DNA of 64,000 nt from Protonemura montana (Eukaryota > Arthropoda > Insecta > Plecoptera > Nemouridae): assembly GCA_947568835.1 (NCBI GenBank), contig OX387602.1, forward strand, positions 15,985,021-16,049,020. Reading direction: 5' to 3'. Below are positions 46,903 to 61,600 of this stretch, piece by piece. The number at the start of each line of letters is the position of its first letter. Position 1 is the stretch's first letter. The notes under the pieces were generated by a model. It searched no databases and was not told where the DNA came from. It worked only from the letters and a program-made list of their open reading frames with translations. The position numbers and the translations under genes were made by a program.

Positions 46903-49900
46903 TTGATCATGTGTGGTTGAAATGATCAAAGCCAGTGCGGTACACACGTGAACATATCAAAGGCTGCGGAATCTGGGGCAAACTAGCGGTGGGTTAGTTA
47001 TTTTATTCGCGGCTTACTTCCGCCAAACAAATTGACCCATAAAAGAAGTGCCGTTATTTCCAGTGACATGATTATAAAGCCCATAAAGGTTTCCATCTTC
47101 CACTGTATCACCATCTTCAGCGCCATGTTGGATTGTACTTACACGTGCAGGAATTTCATCTTGCTCTGTCCTCTTCACGGCCCGGCGCAAGAAGCGCATT
47201 GGCAAGAGGGATGCTGGTGAGGGGAGCACGTGCCCCCCTCGAGCACCAGCAGAGTTAGGGACAGTTTTTTCGCAAACAAACGTTTCGCTGAATATCTGCA
47301 GCGGATAAATGCGTTTGCACCATACCGATCGTGCGGAAAAAACGCAGGGGAAAACGATGATTTATAGAAATATTATTTTCCGAAATTCAAATACTCTTTG
47401 ATGGCTGGAGCCTCGAGTTTATTTCCCCTGCCTCCTTCCCTATTCCTATCATTCCGAACTAAACTGAAAATGCAAAAAAAAAAAAAAAAAAACATTTTAA
47501 AGTCACATTTTCAACGAAATCTCATTCGAAAAGTTAATTTATCGTCGCCGGCAACGTCAGTATATTCATCCACAAGGTTATTACTCGAAGAATTCAAATT
47601 ACTATCTGATCTGTGCTCTGCTGCTGCGTTTCGTCCCTTTCATCCGCCCTCCAGTGAGTTATAGCTTTCCTTCACCACTGCCATCCCCGAGACCGGCGCG
47701 GAAATTCATAAAACTCCACCTTGCGTCAAATGTTCCAAATTTCGAGATGCTATCCAATTTCGTCACACTGTCGTACTTTCTTGCGATCGCCGGAATTGAA
47801 CCGGGAGTATTTCGAAAAATAGATCACCTCCAATGCAAATAAAATGCGGCATTTCTACATTGACTTTATTACAAAGCTGAAGTCATAAGATTTAGAGTCA
47901 ACACTACTTTGGGATCAAACGGTTTTTTGTCGGTTCTCCAACACGGCTTCGATCGAAGGCTTTTAAAATTGCTGCCTTCCGAGTCGTTGTAGATTTTTAA
48001 TTTAATATTTCAATAAATTCTTACTGAACGCCGAGATTTTCTTTAAATGGATATTAAAAGTACGGGCCAGAGACATGCAGTCCCCTGTCGTTTGTTCTGT
48101 TTGCACTGTACCCCCTTATCGCAGTCTGCCTCAGTCAAGTACACGCCGCCATCACAGACAACACAAAAAGAACGATACGTGTCTTCGCAACGTGCAAACA
48201 AATCTCGTAACAATCTTGTTTGACTCAAACAAGAGTGCCACTCAATTACGTAATCCAGGTACGCAACGTCACAACAGTCCTCCGCACGCTGTACATTCAA
48301 TTCAAAGGCACAACCTGCGCCTCTGTGTAGCGGTGTGTACCTACCCTTACACAGCTAGTGTTGTCACCATACAGTACCCATGTAGGTACAGTAAGTAGCT
48401 TATACTGCCTACGACACTTGTGACAATACCTTACTAATGTAATGGCTTAATGAGGATTGGGCGGCGTTTTGCATTAAAACTTGGCTAAGTTCTCGATTAG
48501 AGTGGCAGGACCGGAGGCATTCATCGCAACCCTGTGATAACGTCGTCGAGTGCGTATTAGAGGGCTGGGTGCGGTCCTGGAAAAGCGGTGCTTAAAGTGA
48601 AGCTCCTTCGTCTCTCTACTGCATCTAAGAGCGCAATAGGTAACTGAGGGAACGTAAGGATCCCGACCAGAGCGAAGAACGTAATGGGAAAATGGAATTA
48701 AAATGGAAACCACGATATCCCACGTGTGTCTCGTGCAAGATTCAAGTGAGCACTTCTTGACCTACATGGATTTGCGATATTATTACTTAAAAGGAAGTAT
48801 TACTGCGCAACGAAAGATTTTGTGCAGCGTTTTAGCTAACAAGATTCTCCGATAGCCTCATCCACTCGATAGATATAAGCAATCTTCTTGATAATCGTGT
48901 TTCCATTCCTTTTGATTAAACGACGCGAGACTCGTTAGAAACATTTTTGGTACTTACTTGGTTAAGTGCATATTGTAGGCGGGAAGATTGATATTTCTTA
49001 CAATATTGATAGAGTCAACTAAAACGGGAATATTGATGGCCCATCTAGTTTGCAGGGGAGCAATATCAACTTGGAAGAATTGATTGGACCTACGTCGAAG
49101 TTTCGTGGAAGTACCAGTATTTTAGAGCGATTAAGCTACGATGTATTTTACCGATTTCACCGCTGTCGCCATAGTAAGAAACTAGACAACTTTTTAATTA
49201 AACTATGGTGAGGTATCGCTACCCCTGGTTCAGACAACTCAGCGAGCGTCGATCAAAGATCCACGAAATGGTCTAATCAGGCAACAATAATAAAATACCC
49301 CGCGCATTGCAAGCGTTTGCAATTTAAACAAGATTTTAAATAAACAGAATGATAATGGATAGCATTACTTGTATCCCGGATACTAATTTTGTAATAGAAT
49401 ATAATAGGCACTCACAGTAATCTCCTTCGTAATTAAATCATATCTTTATTCAACACCGCGGTCCTGCCACTCTCCAGCAAGCACACAAATATGGACCAGT
49501 TTTCAATTAACAATAGAGCAGCTCCCTATGGCCACTTGCAAAGGCTCTCAAAATGATCTGGCAAGCTTTATTGATTAATTAACTACAGGTTAATTAGCCC
49601 AGTGCCGGACGTCCTCGGGCCTTGGCAAGCCATGCAGTACTTGCGTCGGCAAACCGCGCAATTCGCCGATAAAGCGTGAAATAATTGGTTGGCGCTGAAT
49701 CAGTGAGCACTGCACAGTCGAACTACTGGCTCGAGATTAACATCGATACAATGCGGCAATCGTCACAATTGGATATCCATAACCACACTTGGTGTTTGCA
49801 TAGAAAGCTATGAGTTGCTTCAATGCAATCTTTGTAGATGTTCAATGAGCTAATCAAGAGAGACTATACCCGTTTAATGGCATATCTCTATGGATCTCGA

Positions 49901-51700
49901 GGAAAACTTTTCTAAGTGGAGCTTTAGTCCTACTAAATGCGAGCCAGGGGCAAAAAAATCTTGATAAGCTGCCATTACCGAACTCGCACGTATGCCATAC
50001 AGTGAGTGGCATTCCTGTGTGCACGCCCCGCGCTCCAGATGCTTTTAAAAAAGCATATCGCAAGGTATTGACAACGTCCAATGGGAAGAATTTTTGTGTG
50101 AGAGACGTAGGAATACGTTTTAATGGCTTTTAGATATTACCATACATAGTGCGAGTTGTTTGAGGAGCACTGAGAGCTAGCACTTAATTGGCGATAGGTA
50201 TGTGCTTTGGAGAAAGAGTTGGATGCGGCATCCGTTCGCCCCGTTCTCGCGTACGGCTCTCTCGTGCACCACATCGACGACGAGCGACTGGCAAAAACCT
50301 CCCTCCGAGATAGACGGAATATAAATTAATTTATGCAATTATGCAAAATCTCAATGGAATGATAAAATGCAAAAGGCGGGTGAGAGTCCGATAACAGAAT
50401 CTACATTCATAGCGGAACAAAAAGTTGAGCTTCTCATGTCCGTGTGTTTCATTTCTCTAAATTGATGGATTAATTGATTGACAGCTATGATAGAAGCTGG
50501 TAATAAAATACATTTTCAATGGACACGCCATTTGGGTTCCGGTCGTAATAGGATTTAGTTGTAGATGTCCGTTACAAACATGAGGAACTTAGAGAAAATC
50601 AGGAGGTACTTAAAAGATTATGGTTGTATGCTTTCAGAACGTGCCTTCCCATTGCATGAAATAAATTATTTTATGGATCCATTTGCTTAGTCTTTCTCTA
50701 CTACTAAAAAACTGCGAAAGTAAAACTGGAAAAAGAGAATCATAAATGAAGACGGCTCGAAAAAAATCGGCTTGCGCCTTCGAAACGGCACGCAAAAAGA
50801 GACGAGAAAGTTTAGTTCTGCTACATAAACCCGTCAGACTAATGAAACAGAAAAAAAGTGATAAAGCTACCAAAAAAGGGAGTTTTAAATAAAATAGGCA
50901 ACACACGGCAAGGAACGCAGGTCGTATATTTTTTGCTCCCTGGTCTCCATACGATGTTTCAAGTTTTCACAATTCAACTCAATTCAGCAAACGCTGGCAT
51001 GACACAGGATGCGAGCAAGGTGGAGGTGCCAGATCCCGCTTTAAGGCGCGTTCAAGGTCAGCCGGCTACGTCACCTCCGCTTCACCGCGTGAGCAACGGT
51101 CCATCGCTCGCACTGGTCGCAAGGGTGCTGTTTGCAATTTCATAGACACGGCACTCGAATTTATCCATGGGGCCTCAGAGCCTGCGTTAATTACTCACAG
51201 CTTTAGCGTTACGTTTTACGATCAAAATGTGCCATCCACTAGTCATAATAATTTATCATCGCAATGTTCCAATTTAATGGGTAATGTTTTATATCCAATT
51301 AATCCTTACACTTTCCGCCTATTAATAACGTCGCGTTAACGGCAAATGGTGCCACAAAATTAATTAAAAACACCGATGTGTTACGATACGACACACCCAT
51401 AAAGGAATCTCCAGGTCAGCGCTTGCCTCTGATCGTGATCACCGTCGTCGTCGTCTTGAAAGTCTGCTGCACGGACTTTGGCTGCGCCAAGGGATTTCTT
51501 GTTAGGCCTAGTTTGTCAGTTTTAAACTTGTACTTTAGCAGTCCGGGAGGCTAGAAGTTGTGGGAGATGAAATGGCTCCTCGGGGAAACGAAGCGAGGGC
51601 CTTAAATACCTCAGCTATAACACTAGATGCGCAGTTTGGGTGGAGCCAATGCCGCTGAACGGGGAAAACACGAACGTTTCTTTTGTAACCACGCTCTGGC
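43601..51700. other. Non-coding region
   Basis: Only short uninformative frames. Simple repeats are an (AT)n tract (46859-46894) followed by a T run, and a 19-base A run (47474-47492). A TATAAAAGG stretch lies near 46069 with no clear initiator. Confidence 0.45.
46859..46904 (+). repeat. (AT)n microsatellite with T tail
   Basis: About 18 AT units followed by a run of T. Confidence 0.95.
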
Positions 51701-51705
51701 GTTGC

Positions 51706-51960
51706 TTATAGGGCGCCAATCAACTTGACAATCTTGCAACACGTTGTCTCTTGCTGTACAAGGTCTCCACCATTGTCCATGGGTTTGTCAAGATCTGTTT
51801 CGGGAAATTGGCACTGAAAGATTTGGTTGATAACGAACAATTGCAAGGAAGCAGCTTGCTTTTCCTCGGCTGCCCAGTAATTCCACGCGTAATTGAAACG
51901 CGCTGCGCTAGATTTACAGAGTATTAGGGTAGCAGTGGCTATATACAGGCGCTTGGCCAT
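51706..51960 (-). other. Small ORF, doubtful
   Basis: 84 codons beginning in a favourable context (ataaaATGG) with a hydrophobic N-terminus (MAKRLYIATATLILCKSSAA) that resembles a weak signal peptide, then a Cys pair near the end. No family recognised. Equally likely to be chance. Confidence 0.15.
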
Positions 51961-52418
51961 TTTATGGGAAAAATTTGCGGAAAAATTCTGTACCGGAATT
52001 AAACCCGCGTTATATTTTAATTAGAAATATTTTTTGCCGTATCCAATTAAGCAGAATCATTCGGAATCAATTAGTTGACTCTAGGGTAGAGCTGAGAGTA
52101 TTATAATTTACAACAAACTGAAATGAAAGTATGCATTATTCATCCAGCTGTGTTTGCATTTCAGTATTTTTAATTCATCTCCTTTTAATCCTGCCCAGCG
52201 TCGAAATGCAAACAGGATAATTTGATTACCTTTCATGCGTTGGTTATATGCAAACAATAACATGACCTGAAGTCTCGGATTAGTTTTGCCTGCTGTTCAG
52301 TTTCGTCTGATATGAATTCTACAATAGATGCGCGTCGACTGGCTGTTTCTGTAGGCTGTAGTGTAGTCTGACATTTGCCAAGAAAGTTTTACGAGTTTCG
52401 CTTTGGGTCGGGTTGGTT

Positions 52419-52436
52419 GGGGGGGGGGGGGGGGGG
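52419..52436 (+). repeat. Poly-G run (18)
   Basis: Uninterrupted guanine tract in a GC-rich stretch. Confidence 0.95.
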
Positions 52437-55400
52437 TGCTGGATGGGCAACATCGTCTATTAGGGGCTGAGCGTTGTCGTCCCCGTGGAGGTGATATTTA
52501 AAGGTGACTGCCGCCCGCCGCCGAGGCCTGCGCATATCATCAAAGACTAGAGGCTCATTCGCGCCTACCTCCCCCCACCCCCCCGGGCTCTATGGAGATC
52601 GTTTCGCCGCGCGTCGCAGCGCATTATTAGCAGAGTGGAGATTTTCGTCATCTTAGACTCCTGAGCCTCTTAAATATTTTACTTTTAATAAAGTGACTAA
52701 CTTGGGAAAAATTCCTCGCCGCCCAGGGAATAATAAGCAGAGGCGAGACTTTTCATAAATCTGCGAGAATTATAAGTTCGCGGCACAGTTTTGAATGATC
52801 AAGACTGCACGATCGTTTGCACCGTTCGGAGTTTCTCAAGAAGAAGCGTTTCTTCTCAAGTTTCCGCTCGAGACCCTTCTCCTCCTCGCGAGTATCGTAC
52901 AGTCGAACGCGACCGGAATAAAGTAAAGAACAACACACGTGAATTTTTCATCAGCCCTCGCCTTTTCATCAGCGTAATTCTCGTACCGGTGACGCCGTTG
53001 CCCCGTTGTTTATCACTGAGAAAGGACTCGCCTGGCAGCGCCGCGCGTGTAATCATCTAATCAGCCCGACTTTTCCAGAAACGAGCCTGCAGCCGGCTCC
53101 GTTTCATCAATTCTAATTCGGCACGCGAAACCGGAAACCCGTTGTCGACGCCGATCCTTGGGCCCTGCTGGCCGATCAAAGACCCCGTCGACGATGCTCC
53201 CCGCAACTCTATAGCTTCACACAAACGAGAATCTCCCTTTGTCCAAACTTTTCCATTGCCATCCGTTCTCATAATCCATCTATCACCGTTCGCCGCATCA
53301 TCACCAATAGCTCCCTTCCCCCCATCATATCCATCTCCGTGATTTAGGCCTTGCATTAGCCGGTGAAATCTTCTTGTCAGTTGCTGACTAAGTCGTATTA
53401 AATCAGCAAGGAATGTTGAAGGCAGGCGGAAGAGATTTACAGCGCGAAAAAGAGGATTAGTCAAGTAAATCTCTTCGGCGTCGGTTTAGCGTCGGGGCGT
53501 CGCTCAGATACACAACTGTAATCAGTTGCGAGTGAAAGGACGCGCCACGGGGAGAGTGCGCGGTGGCAGCGGGAAGAAAGTTGCGGAGAAATTGTGGTGC
53601 GCTAACTCTACGGCGGCGTGTCGCTTAGTGACAGGTCGAAACACAATTATTTCATTGGAACTCATCAGTCACGTTATCCGGCAATGATAATGCGACCGCT
53701 GCTAGTCGAAAGATCATCGGAGAGTTATGGAGCACAAATCAGTTTCACTGTGCAAACTTTGCGTGAGTTATTGCAGTGGAACGGCAGGAACAGATGACGC
53801 TTACACTGTGAGGACACCTACGCATCGAAATACCATAAATAAAGCCAGGTCGAGCCGAACTTACACACGAATAATAACAAATTTATTACCTGAGTTAATT
53901 CCAAACATAATAGCGCACATTGGGGAGAACGACTAGATCGGGAGGGCATATGTACAGCTACACCGAGCCGCAGACTTTGCTTTACTTTGCAGCGTACTAC
54001 GCTGAACTATAAGTCAATTGCAAAACTAAGCCCTGATTATAATTACACTCCATTCTGCAGCTGGTGTTGCACAGGAAACCGGTGTCTAATGAGTTTCTGA
54101 TAAATGTATGCGTCCTCTTTGTATTTGCATCAAACACAGGAGAGAGAGAGTGTATACACTCTGTTCTTGCTGTGTAGAGGTGCGCTTTATTGGGCGCAAC
54201 GCAATCACATAAACTCGTCCGTGGAGAATTTTCTCGACTGTGAACGTGCAGCGAACGGGAGAGGGAAAGTGAGGGCAAGGAAAGTATTTCGTATTCCCTC
54301 TTTTCACCTATGATCTTTCGAGTCGATTGTCCTGCCGAGTGAGAGCAGCCATTTGCAGCCGCGTATCGCGGGTCGCGTACCGACAGCAGGTGGCTAGTGG
54401 AGGCGTCCAGACTCCAGGCTGGCCCATCGAGCCATGGCGCTCGGCTCCAAGACCCAATGGTTCCTTGCGGCGGCCGACTCGGCTAATGTTTCTCAAACAC
54501 GTCCCACCGCAAGGAGAGTATTCGGGAGAAAAGTCAGACAAACTTTCGACAAAGCATCTGTCCCGGGCGTATCGCTGCAAGAAAACGCCGGTCGCCGGTC
54601 GAGTCATGTGGTTGCTGGCGATCGCTTTCATCAACTTTCTGCTACGATTCAGTATGTTACTCGAAATTGAAAGCATTTCCTAGTCGGTGGGAGTAGTTGA
54701 AAAATCACGTCCCGTCAACTTTAGATGACCCAACATCAATTGTGCCCGAATAAACTTCTCAATTTCTATCTACCCTTGCATACCACGGGTCGAACCAAAC
54801 GAACCGGTCAGCAGGGAGGGCGAACACGAGGCGTCCTCATTCATTTTACTCCCGATTTTCCTTTGCCTATTTCCCAAGTTGAAGGGAAATCGAATTCGTG
54901 CCGTTGCAATGCAAGTAGAAAAAATGTTTCTTGATCTCACGTTCTGATGGATATTGGTCACGTAATTTTAGAACAAAATAAAGAAAACTGGCAGTTCTAT
55001 CCGTAACTTTTTTCACAACGCCTGTGCTGTGTCTTTCTTGTGAGTAATAGTGGCAAAGAAGACAGCGGGTAAACACATTTGTGCGCTCAAATGTCTTCTG
55101 TTTCGTCTCGCGGTGCACACGAACCGCAAATTAGATTAGTCCTAAACTCCGGCGCTGTGTTTTATCTCCAAGACATCGTACTTTTACTGGATTTCTTTTT
55201 TGAAAAAAAAAAACACATAATTAGAAAATAATGAAAACGACTTGCTTTTTTAAAGAAATAATACAAAGAGGATAAAAATAATTGGCTATTAAATTGTTGA
55301 GCGAAGACGCTGGGTACAGTGCAGGTTTGGGCTTAAATATCTCGTTAGCGTAGTGAGCCATTGCGTCATGCTGCCATTTCATCCCATCTCTAAGTCTCGG

Positions 55401-58400
55401 AACTCTGGAGCAAGCGTAAAGCATGACAGGCTCGCTGTAATAATTAGGGAACAGTTAGAACTAATTAGAGCACAAGCTCTGGTTATCACTAATTTCGAAG
55501 TAGAAATTGTAACACAAATATCGCAAGCAGTTCCACTAAGAGGATGAGGAATGACGATCACATTTCACGTCCCGAGCGACGTTGCCGATTAATTCGGTGA
55601 AAATGACCTAGTCGTAAACTCTAAATTCGCCTCTCAATCTCTCAATTATGTTCGGAAAAAAGTTGGATATTCGAAAGACATGAGCAAGCTTTCAGCGCAA
55701 TGGAATGGCGACAATATTTCCAAGAATCATCTCCACGCGCTTATGTTGGTTGACACATTTCCATCGCAGTCGACATGCTTCGTGCAAAAAACGGACAGAA
55801 AAGACACATGCACCATGAGAAACTGACAAGGAAATGCCATTTACTATCGCCGATCCATCCCCGGTCAAAGTATATAAACTTGTGAGACAAACAAAACAGC
55901 GAAAAATTATGTAGCTGATTTCCACGACAGCAACACAATTTTCTCGCAAGTGTGCAAAGTCAAATAAAATTTGTGCTATCTCATATTCAGCTTACACGAG
56001 TGGAAAATTGGCTTTTGCCATCCACGGCGCAGCGATGTGCTGCGCTATGTGTGTTCTAGCAAGTGCAGCCAAGGTTTTGTCGCCTGCGGAAAACTGCTTT
56101 CAACTTCAATATTTGACTTTTCTTTATGGCAAAAAGCAACGTCGCCACCTGCAAGACATTTAAAAATCAATAAAGAAGCTCGTCTGCCTACCTTTGCCTA
56201 CATGTCCCCCATCCCCGTGTGTATGTGTGTGTCTGTATGGGTGTGTGTGCACTAAACGGTTCCCCATAATCTCGTCGGCTTCCGGCTGGCGCCTGCCGGT
56301 GCCTTCCTCCCGGCATCCGCGGCGTCTTCAAAGAACGCTAATAATATGTAAATATTTCAAAGTAAATCTGCGCACATCTGAGAGTTTCCCGACGCATTAT
56401 GCAGCTCATTGCGCATCTCGTGGCATGTTCTGTTCCATAAACCTCTAAGACCTTTTGCTAAGACGGTGCGGAGTCCCGTTGAGAAGCGCTCCGTGAAGGC
56501 AGCATCGAGCTTCCACGCCGAGTTTTAAATAATAGCTTTTGTAATAGGTTTAAATAAATTATGATTTCAGTAAACAAGGAAATTCAATTTGCTGAAAATC
56601 AAAAGCTCTATACAGACAACAAGAAATGGAAAACAAGATTTTCCGGATGAGAATGGTGAAATTAATTCGCATATTACGCCTGGTGGCAGAAGCAGAACCG
56701 CAAATCGTTTAACAATTGGAAGAGTTCCGAATCATCGAAGAAGCGTGTATAAGAACTACATCTGGTCCGTGCATTTGCAGGGCATGCACTGTGCGTCAGC
56801 ACCATGCACGATAACGAGGCGGAAAAAGATGGAAAAAGATGGAAAAATGTCGCGTCGAATTGCGGCATGCATAAATGGAATAAATAACTCAGATTTACAG
56901 CTTGTTTTTCTCTGGCTATCCCTGAAAACTATCTTCGGGATAAATAATGAGCTCTTCAATCACTCGCACATGATCCAGATTTCCATAATACGGTTAAATC
57001 ACGTATACTTCCCCCACTCTGTTTGCCACGTCACATCCCCTTCTAAATTTCTTCTCCGTCCCCAACGCCGCCCACATTTCCAGCGGGACGTGTTCCTCCG
57101 ATTAAAACCCTCTCCCACCGACAGAGAAAAGTTTCACGTCGGCAACTCCTTTTTTGTTTTTGCCCTTCATAGCCAGCCGCCGTCGACGCCGACGCCACGA
57201 CGCCAGACGCCCTCGTCGCCGTCTCTCTTGCAGGCTCGCGGACAGCCGACGCCGCCGATGCCGTGTTAGCCCACGTTGTCAACAGTCGGCACTTGACTTG
57301 ACGCCCGCCGTCGCTTCGTTACATAATTCATGACACCTATCTGACGACGCCGACGACGTCGACGATGACGACGCGTCTTTTTGCCGCGCGCTTTTGCCGT
57401 AATGGCAGGGGACGCTCTGCAGGAAAAGTTTGCAATGGGCGCGACTTGGAACTTTCCGCGCCGTTGCCGCAGCCACGAAACCATAAATGATTAGCACATA
57501 AATTGGCCAAAGGTTTGACCGTACCAAGTATAGGAGGAACGCGGAAAGGACGTCGACTCTGTGGCTAACCATGGGTGAGAGCGAGAGAGAACGAGCAACA
57601 ACAATGATTTGCTTCCTGATCAGAGAGCTGGTAGGGGGAAGTTGGTCGTGGTTTAGTTTGTGAAATATATTATGCATGCACATGGCGAGAACGAGCATTA
57701 TTTGTTGACTTTGTGGCCAATGGCTAGGATCCAAAAGCGGCATTCGCTGGCATAACGCGACTCTAATATACACGTTTCCCAGGTAGCAATCCGTCTCGTG
57801 GCAAAATCCACAATCACTCTTCCGATTGGGACGAATGGAGCCATCATTTATTTACATCGAGCAACTAAATTACGTCGTTCCCTGGTAAAGTACGATCTGG
57901 CGCAATCCGGCGCCATTCTGCATTCAGTGACGTACTGGCTAATCTTCCAATCGAATTGCTCCACTTCATGGACTTCGATAGGGAAAATAATGTTAGCTGG
58001 TTTGAGTGCATTGAGATGCAACTGTATTTATTATAAGACGCTCCTTCCTATCCACTGTAGTATATGAAGGCAGTTCGCAGTTCCTGATAGCATTTTAGCC
58101 TTACAGCATGTAGCAGCTTATTTCACGCACCAATGGAACTGGAAATGGAGTCCATCAAAAGACATGGGCACGAGGATGCGCACGACAAAGCTAATTACGC
58201 AACAAGAAATGTATCGTTCTCTTTTCGGTCTTTGGGTGGGACGCCACGACAGGGAAGACACGACCGGGACATTGTATGACGATGTCAGCAGTCAGCAGGC
58301 AGAGTTGCCTCTGGAGAGAAAGCTGACGGCAGTCTCGTCCCGGCCTCAAAGGAATTCTGATACGACAGAGACACATTGATATGAATATGCACGGGAGACT

Positions 58401-58560
58401 TTTTTTCCCCAACTGCCATAGTTCAAGTCTTCAAGATGTGCAGAAAGCAAAAATAAAATAAACCGAGGAGAAGCAGCAACTAAAATTCTCTAAAGAGAAA
58501 ATTTGCAAGATGTTCACATCAGTATAAAAAATACCTCTTATATATTCATGTATGTATGGC

Positions 58561-58604
58561 ATGGTTTATTCAAAGTATGGCACCGAACATACTGAATAAA
58601 CCAT
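58561..58604. repeat. Short hairpin
   Basis: atggtttattca(aa)gtatg pairs with catactgaataaaccat around a loop of about eight bases, with a two-base bulge. Too short for a typical pre-miRNA. Confidence 0.65.
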
Positions 58605-61600
58605 CAACTTTTTAATTATTATCGTGCTACAGAAACGACGTCAAATCTGATACTTCGCTCGTATAGTTGAGTGAAATTTAGGCAAATCATTTCCATCTAT
58701 AGTTTAGGAACATGCATTAAAAGATGAAAATTTTCTTGATAAGTGAAAATCTGCCCGAAATCGCAAAGTAAATACACTTTACGTTTATAGGCTCGTGGTA
58801 TTGACTTTTAAAGTTATCCCAATAAAAGCTCGTTTTGCAGTATTGAACTAATACCCCGCTAAATTCTGTCGGTAGCACCAACTGTTACGCACTTGTGTGT
58901 GCTAATGTGAACGCATCGAATTTTAGCGCCATTCCATTTCCTCGTCGTTTCTCCCGGTGTGCGAGTGCGTGCATAAGGCGAGACTGAATCACATCTACTC
59001 GTATGTCCATCACCTCCATCATAACGCCAATCAATCAAAACATATCGATAATGAACCCAGCAAAGAGTCAACACGGGAATGCCTGCCTTTCATCGTGGCA
59101 GCGAGCAACACTAGCACTGTATGGAAATAGCTATTCCTGTACTGCAACATCACAATTTAATCCCCCAGGGATACGTGTACTGAAAATTAATGAAATAGAT
59201 TCCGACAGATACAAACAAGACCACTATTTTCCAACTCAAGACCAGCGACCAGCGACCATCGAGTAATCATCATCATTAATCATTACCGCCCTATCCTAGC
59301 CCTGTACATCGTTACGTGCTATTGAACTTTGCCCTTTATAGCTTTGGTTAGGCATGCCTAGGCAAGTGATAGGCGAACTCTGTTTTCACACTCCCTTAGT
59401 CCCTCCGTTCCCGAGCGCACTGGTGCCGGGATCCAGTGGCATGATGGGAAATCACCCATCTGGAGCCGAATGGACCACTCTGCGCGTCACCCAAATAGGC
59501 CATCTACATGAAAGGTTGGCTCCCACTCTATGTGAACGAACTCATGAAACAAGCGAGAAGTAAGAAAGCTCTGTTAAGCTGCGTTTTGTTCAAGATTCGA
59601 AGAGCTCAAGTTGTCGACGTTGACGGTAGCAGCGGCACCATCAATGGCGTCTTTTGACTTAGTTTTGGTGACCCGTCCATTTGCTGTCGCCTTTGTTAGC
59701 CGTCCATTTTGTTGAGCCGCAATGCGCCATCAATCACTAACTTAGATGGCAAAAAGGTTCCAACTTTCCGGCTGTGTGTAATTAATCGTTAAATTGTGGG
59801 AATATTGAAAGTTGGAAAAATAGTGGCAATTCGGCAAGGGGTTATTCATCAAATATCAAACTTGGCTCTGCGGGTTTTGCTGTGTATAATTTCGATTCAA
59901 GATCTAGTCGGAGGCAAAGTTTGAGTAGTTGTGCACCGCAAAGCTTGTGTGTCAACATAAATTTTGCTTCGTGGCAAATTGTTTTGCTTTCGAGTTTGTT
60001 GTACAACAAGTATAAATAATTCAGCAGTTTAATACATTAAGGCATAAACAAGGGAATTTCTTAATTAGGGAAGGGGATGGAATTAATTGCAATCAATGCT
60101 CAGGGTGGGGAGAGATGTATAGCTTTTCTCCGAGGATGTAGCCTCTGTAGCATAATCCTGGAAAATCCAGCAACCCTAAAAATGAAATCCAACGTTATTC
60201 GAAACAGCGTGTCGTTAAATCCTGGAATAGAATTGAAACCTCCCACGCGAAAAATGTTCATACTTGACAAAAACTTTAGTTAAAAGTTGGTGTAAAAAAA
60301 GGCTCTCCGCCATTTTTAATACGCTTTCCTTCCTCCCAACTCATAACCATAAAACGCTTAACTTTTCCGATAGCAGCCAACTGACTTAATCAGCTTCATA
60401 AATCATTGTCAACACTACTTATTACTGCTGCTTTGCAATAGAAGTAGGTATTTGAAAGTTCCTCCACCAAAAAACGACACAAGTGAACATCAGCAAGTAT
60501 AGTTTACGAGTTTCCAGCGCATGAATGATTCATTTTTGTCACTTCTCAATTCTGATATACAACGCGCCGCGACTAAAAACTTCCAGTTGCAAAAGTTCGA
60601 CATAAATCTGTGTTTTCCACTCGTCCGAGATATCTCAAAAGCCGTACCTACTACCTCACACACACCCACACACCAACATACTTTTATCAGACGTCATGTG
60701 CTCATCCGGAACACAGGAGACGCGTGGTCCACATGCCACTCTTTTCATCCTCCTCATGCCGTTCACTCAAGCAGTCTGGGGTAAACTATTTCTCTCCGCG
60801 TTCTTGCATAACCTTACCAACATACCCCAGACTAGAGCGCAGTTCCAGACTAATGGAAATTGTGTGTTACTGTGTCACTATCAGGTATGCATAGACGTAC
60901 CAAAACCGGAAATTGCAAAAGTAACTACATCGAGATCAATATTTCTAAGGCGACGGATTGTCGTCGTCTCATATTTGCACCTCGCCAAATTTGTGCAAAC
61001 TCCGTGTTCGAAGCTTCGCAAATGTAATTCAATTTGTCTGAATGCTGCACGTGCTGAGCAATATTGAGGGTGCATGCAGGGACAGTAATTTCGCTTTCGA
61101 GTCGTATCTGAAATGAATTCCTCGGCAATGATGTGAAACCTTGATGTACAATGCCAGAGGTAAGACTTGTGTACCTATACTTCACTCATCTTCTACTCCG
61201 TTATCGTCATCGTTACATGAATCGCCATCATTATCAGCCACCTTGGTACTCGCTTTGACGCAAATTAATGACTCGGGTAGCGTTGCATCCGCAAGGTGCC
61301 TACCAGAGATTGCCAAGAGGAGAGACCATGACGGATATTGAAGATAGTTGAGCACGTGGCAGTATCTCACCTTCCAGCATCTAACCACAGACAATGGCGT
61401 CGCCGTCTCCGCCATTCCTCCACGAACGTTCACCACGTCTAGTACAACAAAACACATCACAATATAAATTAATAAAGATTATATTAACGGAGTGATGGAA
61501 GGAAAGATATTGTTATCTTAGAGTTCTCCCATCAATAACCTCGTCGGAGAAGACAAAAGATGAAAGGATTGACAGCTAGGCGAACGTCTATCAAAAGCTT

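Noticed and set aside
56589-57269. 226-codon plus-strand frame
   Set aside because: No recognisable domain, mixed composition and a Pro/Thr-rich end caused by GAC/GCC simple sequence. No splice or promoter support.
57279-57773. 164-codon minus-strand frame with a hydrophobic stretch
   Set aside because: Overlaps simple GAC-type repeats and shows no family pattern.
58561-58604. microRNA precursor
   Set aside because: The stem-loop is only about 44 bases with a bulge, too short for a typical animal pre-miRNA.
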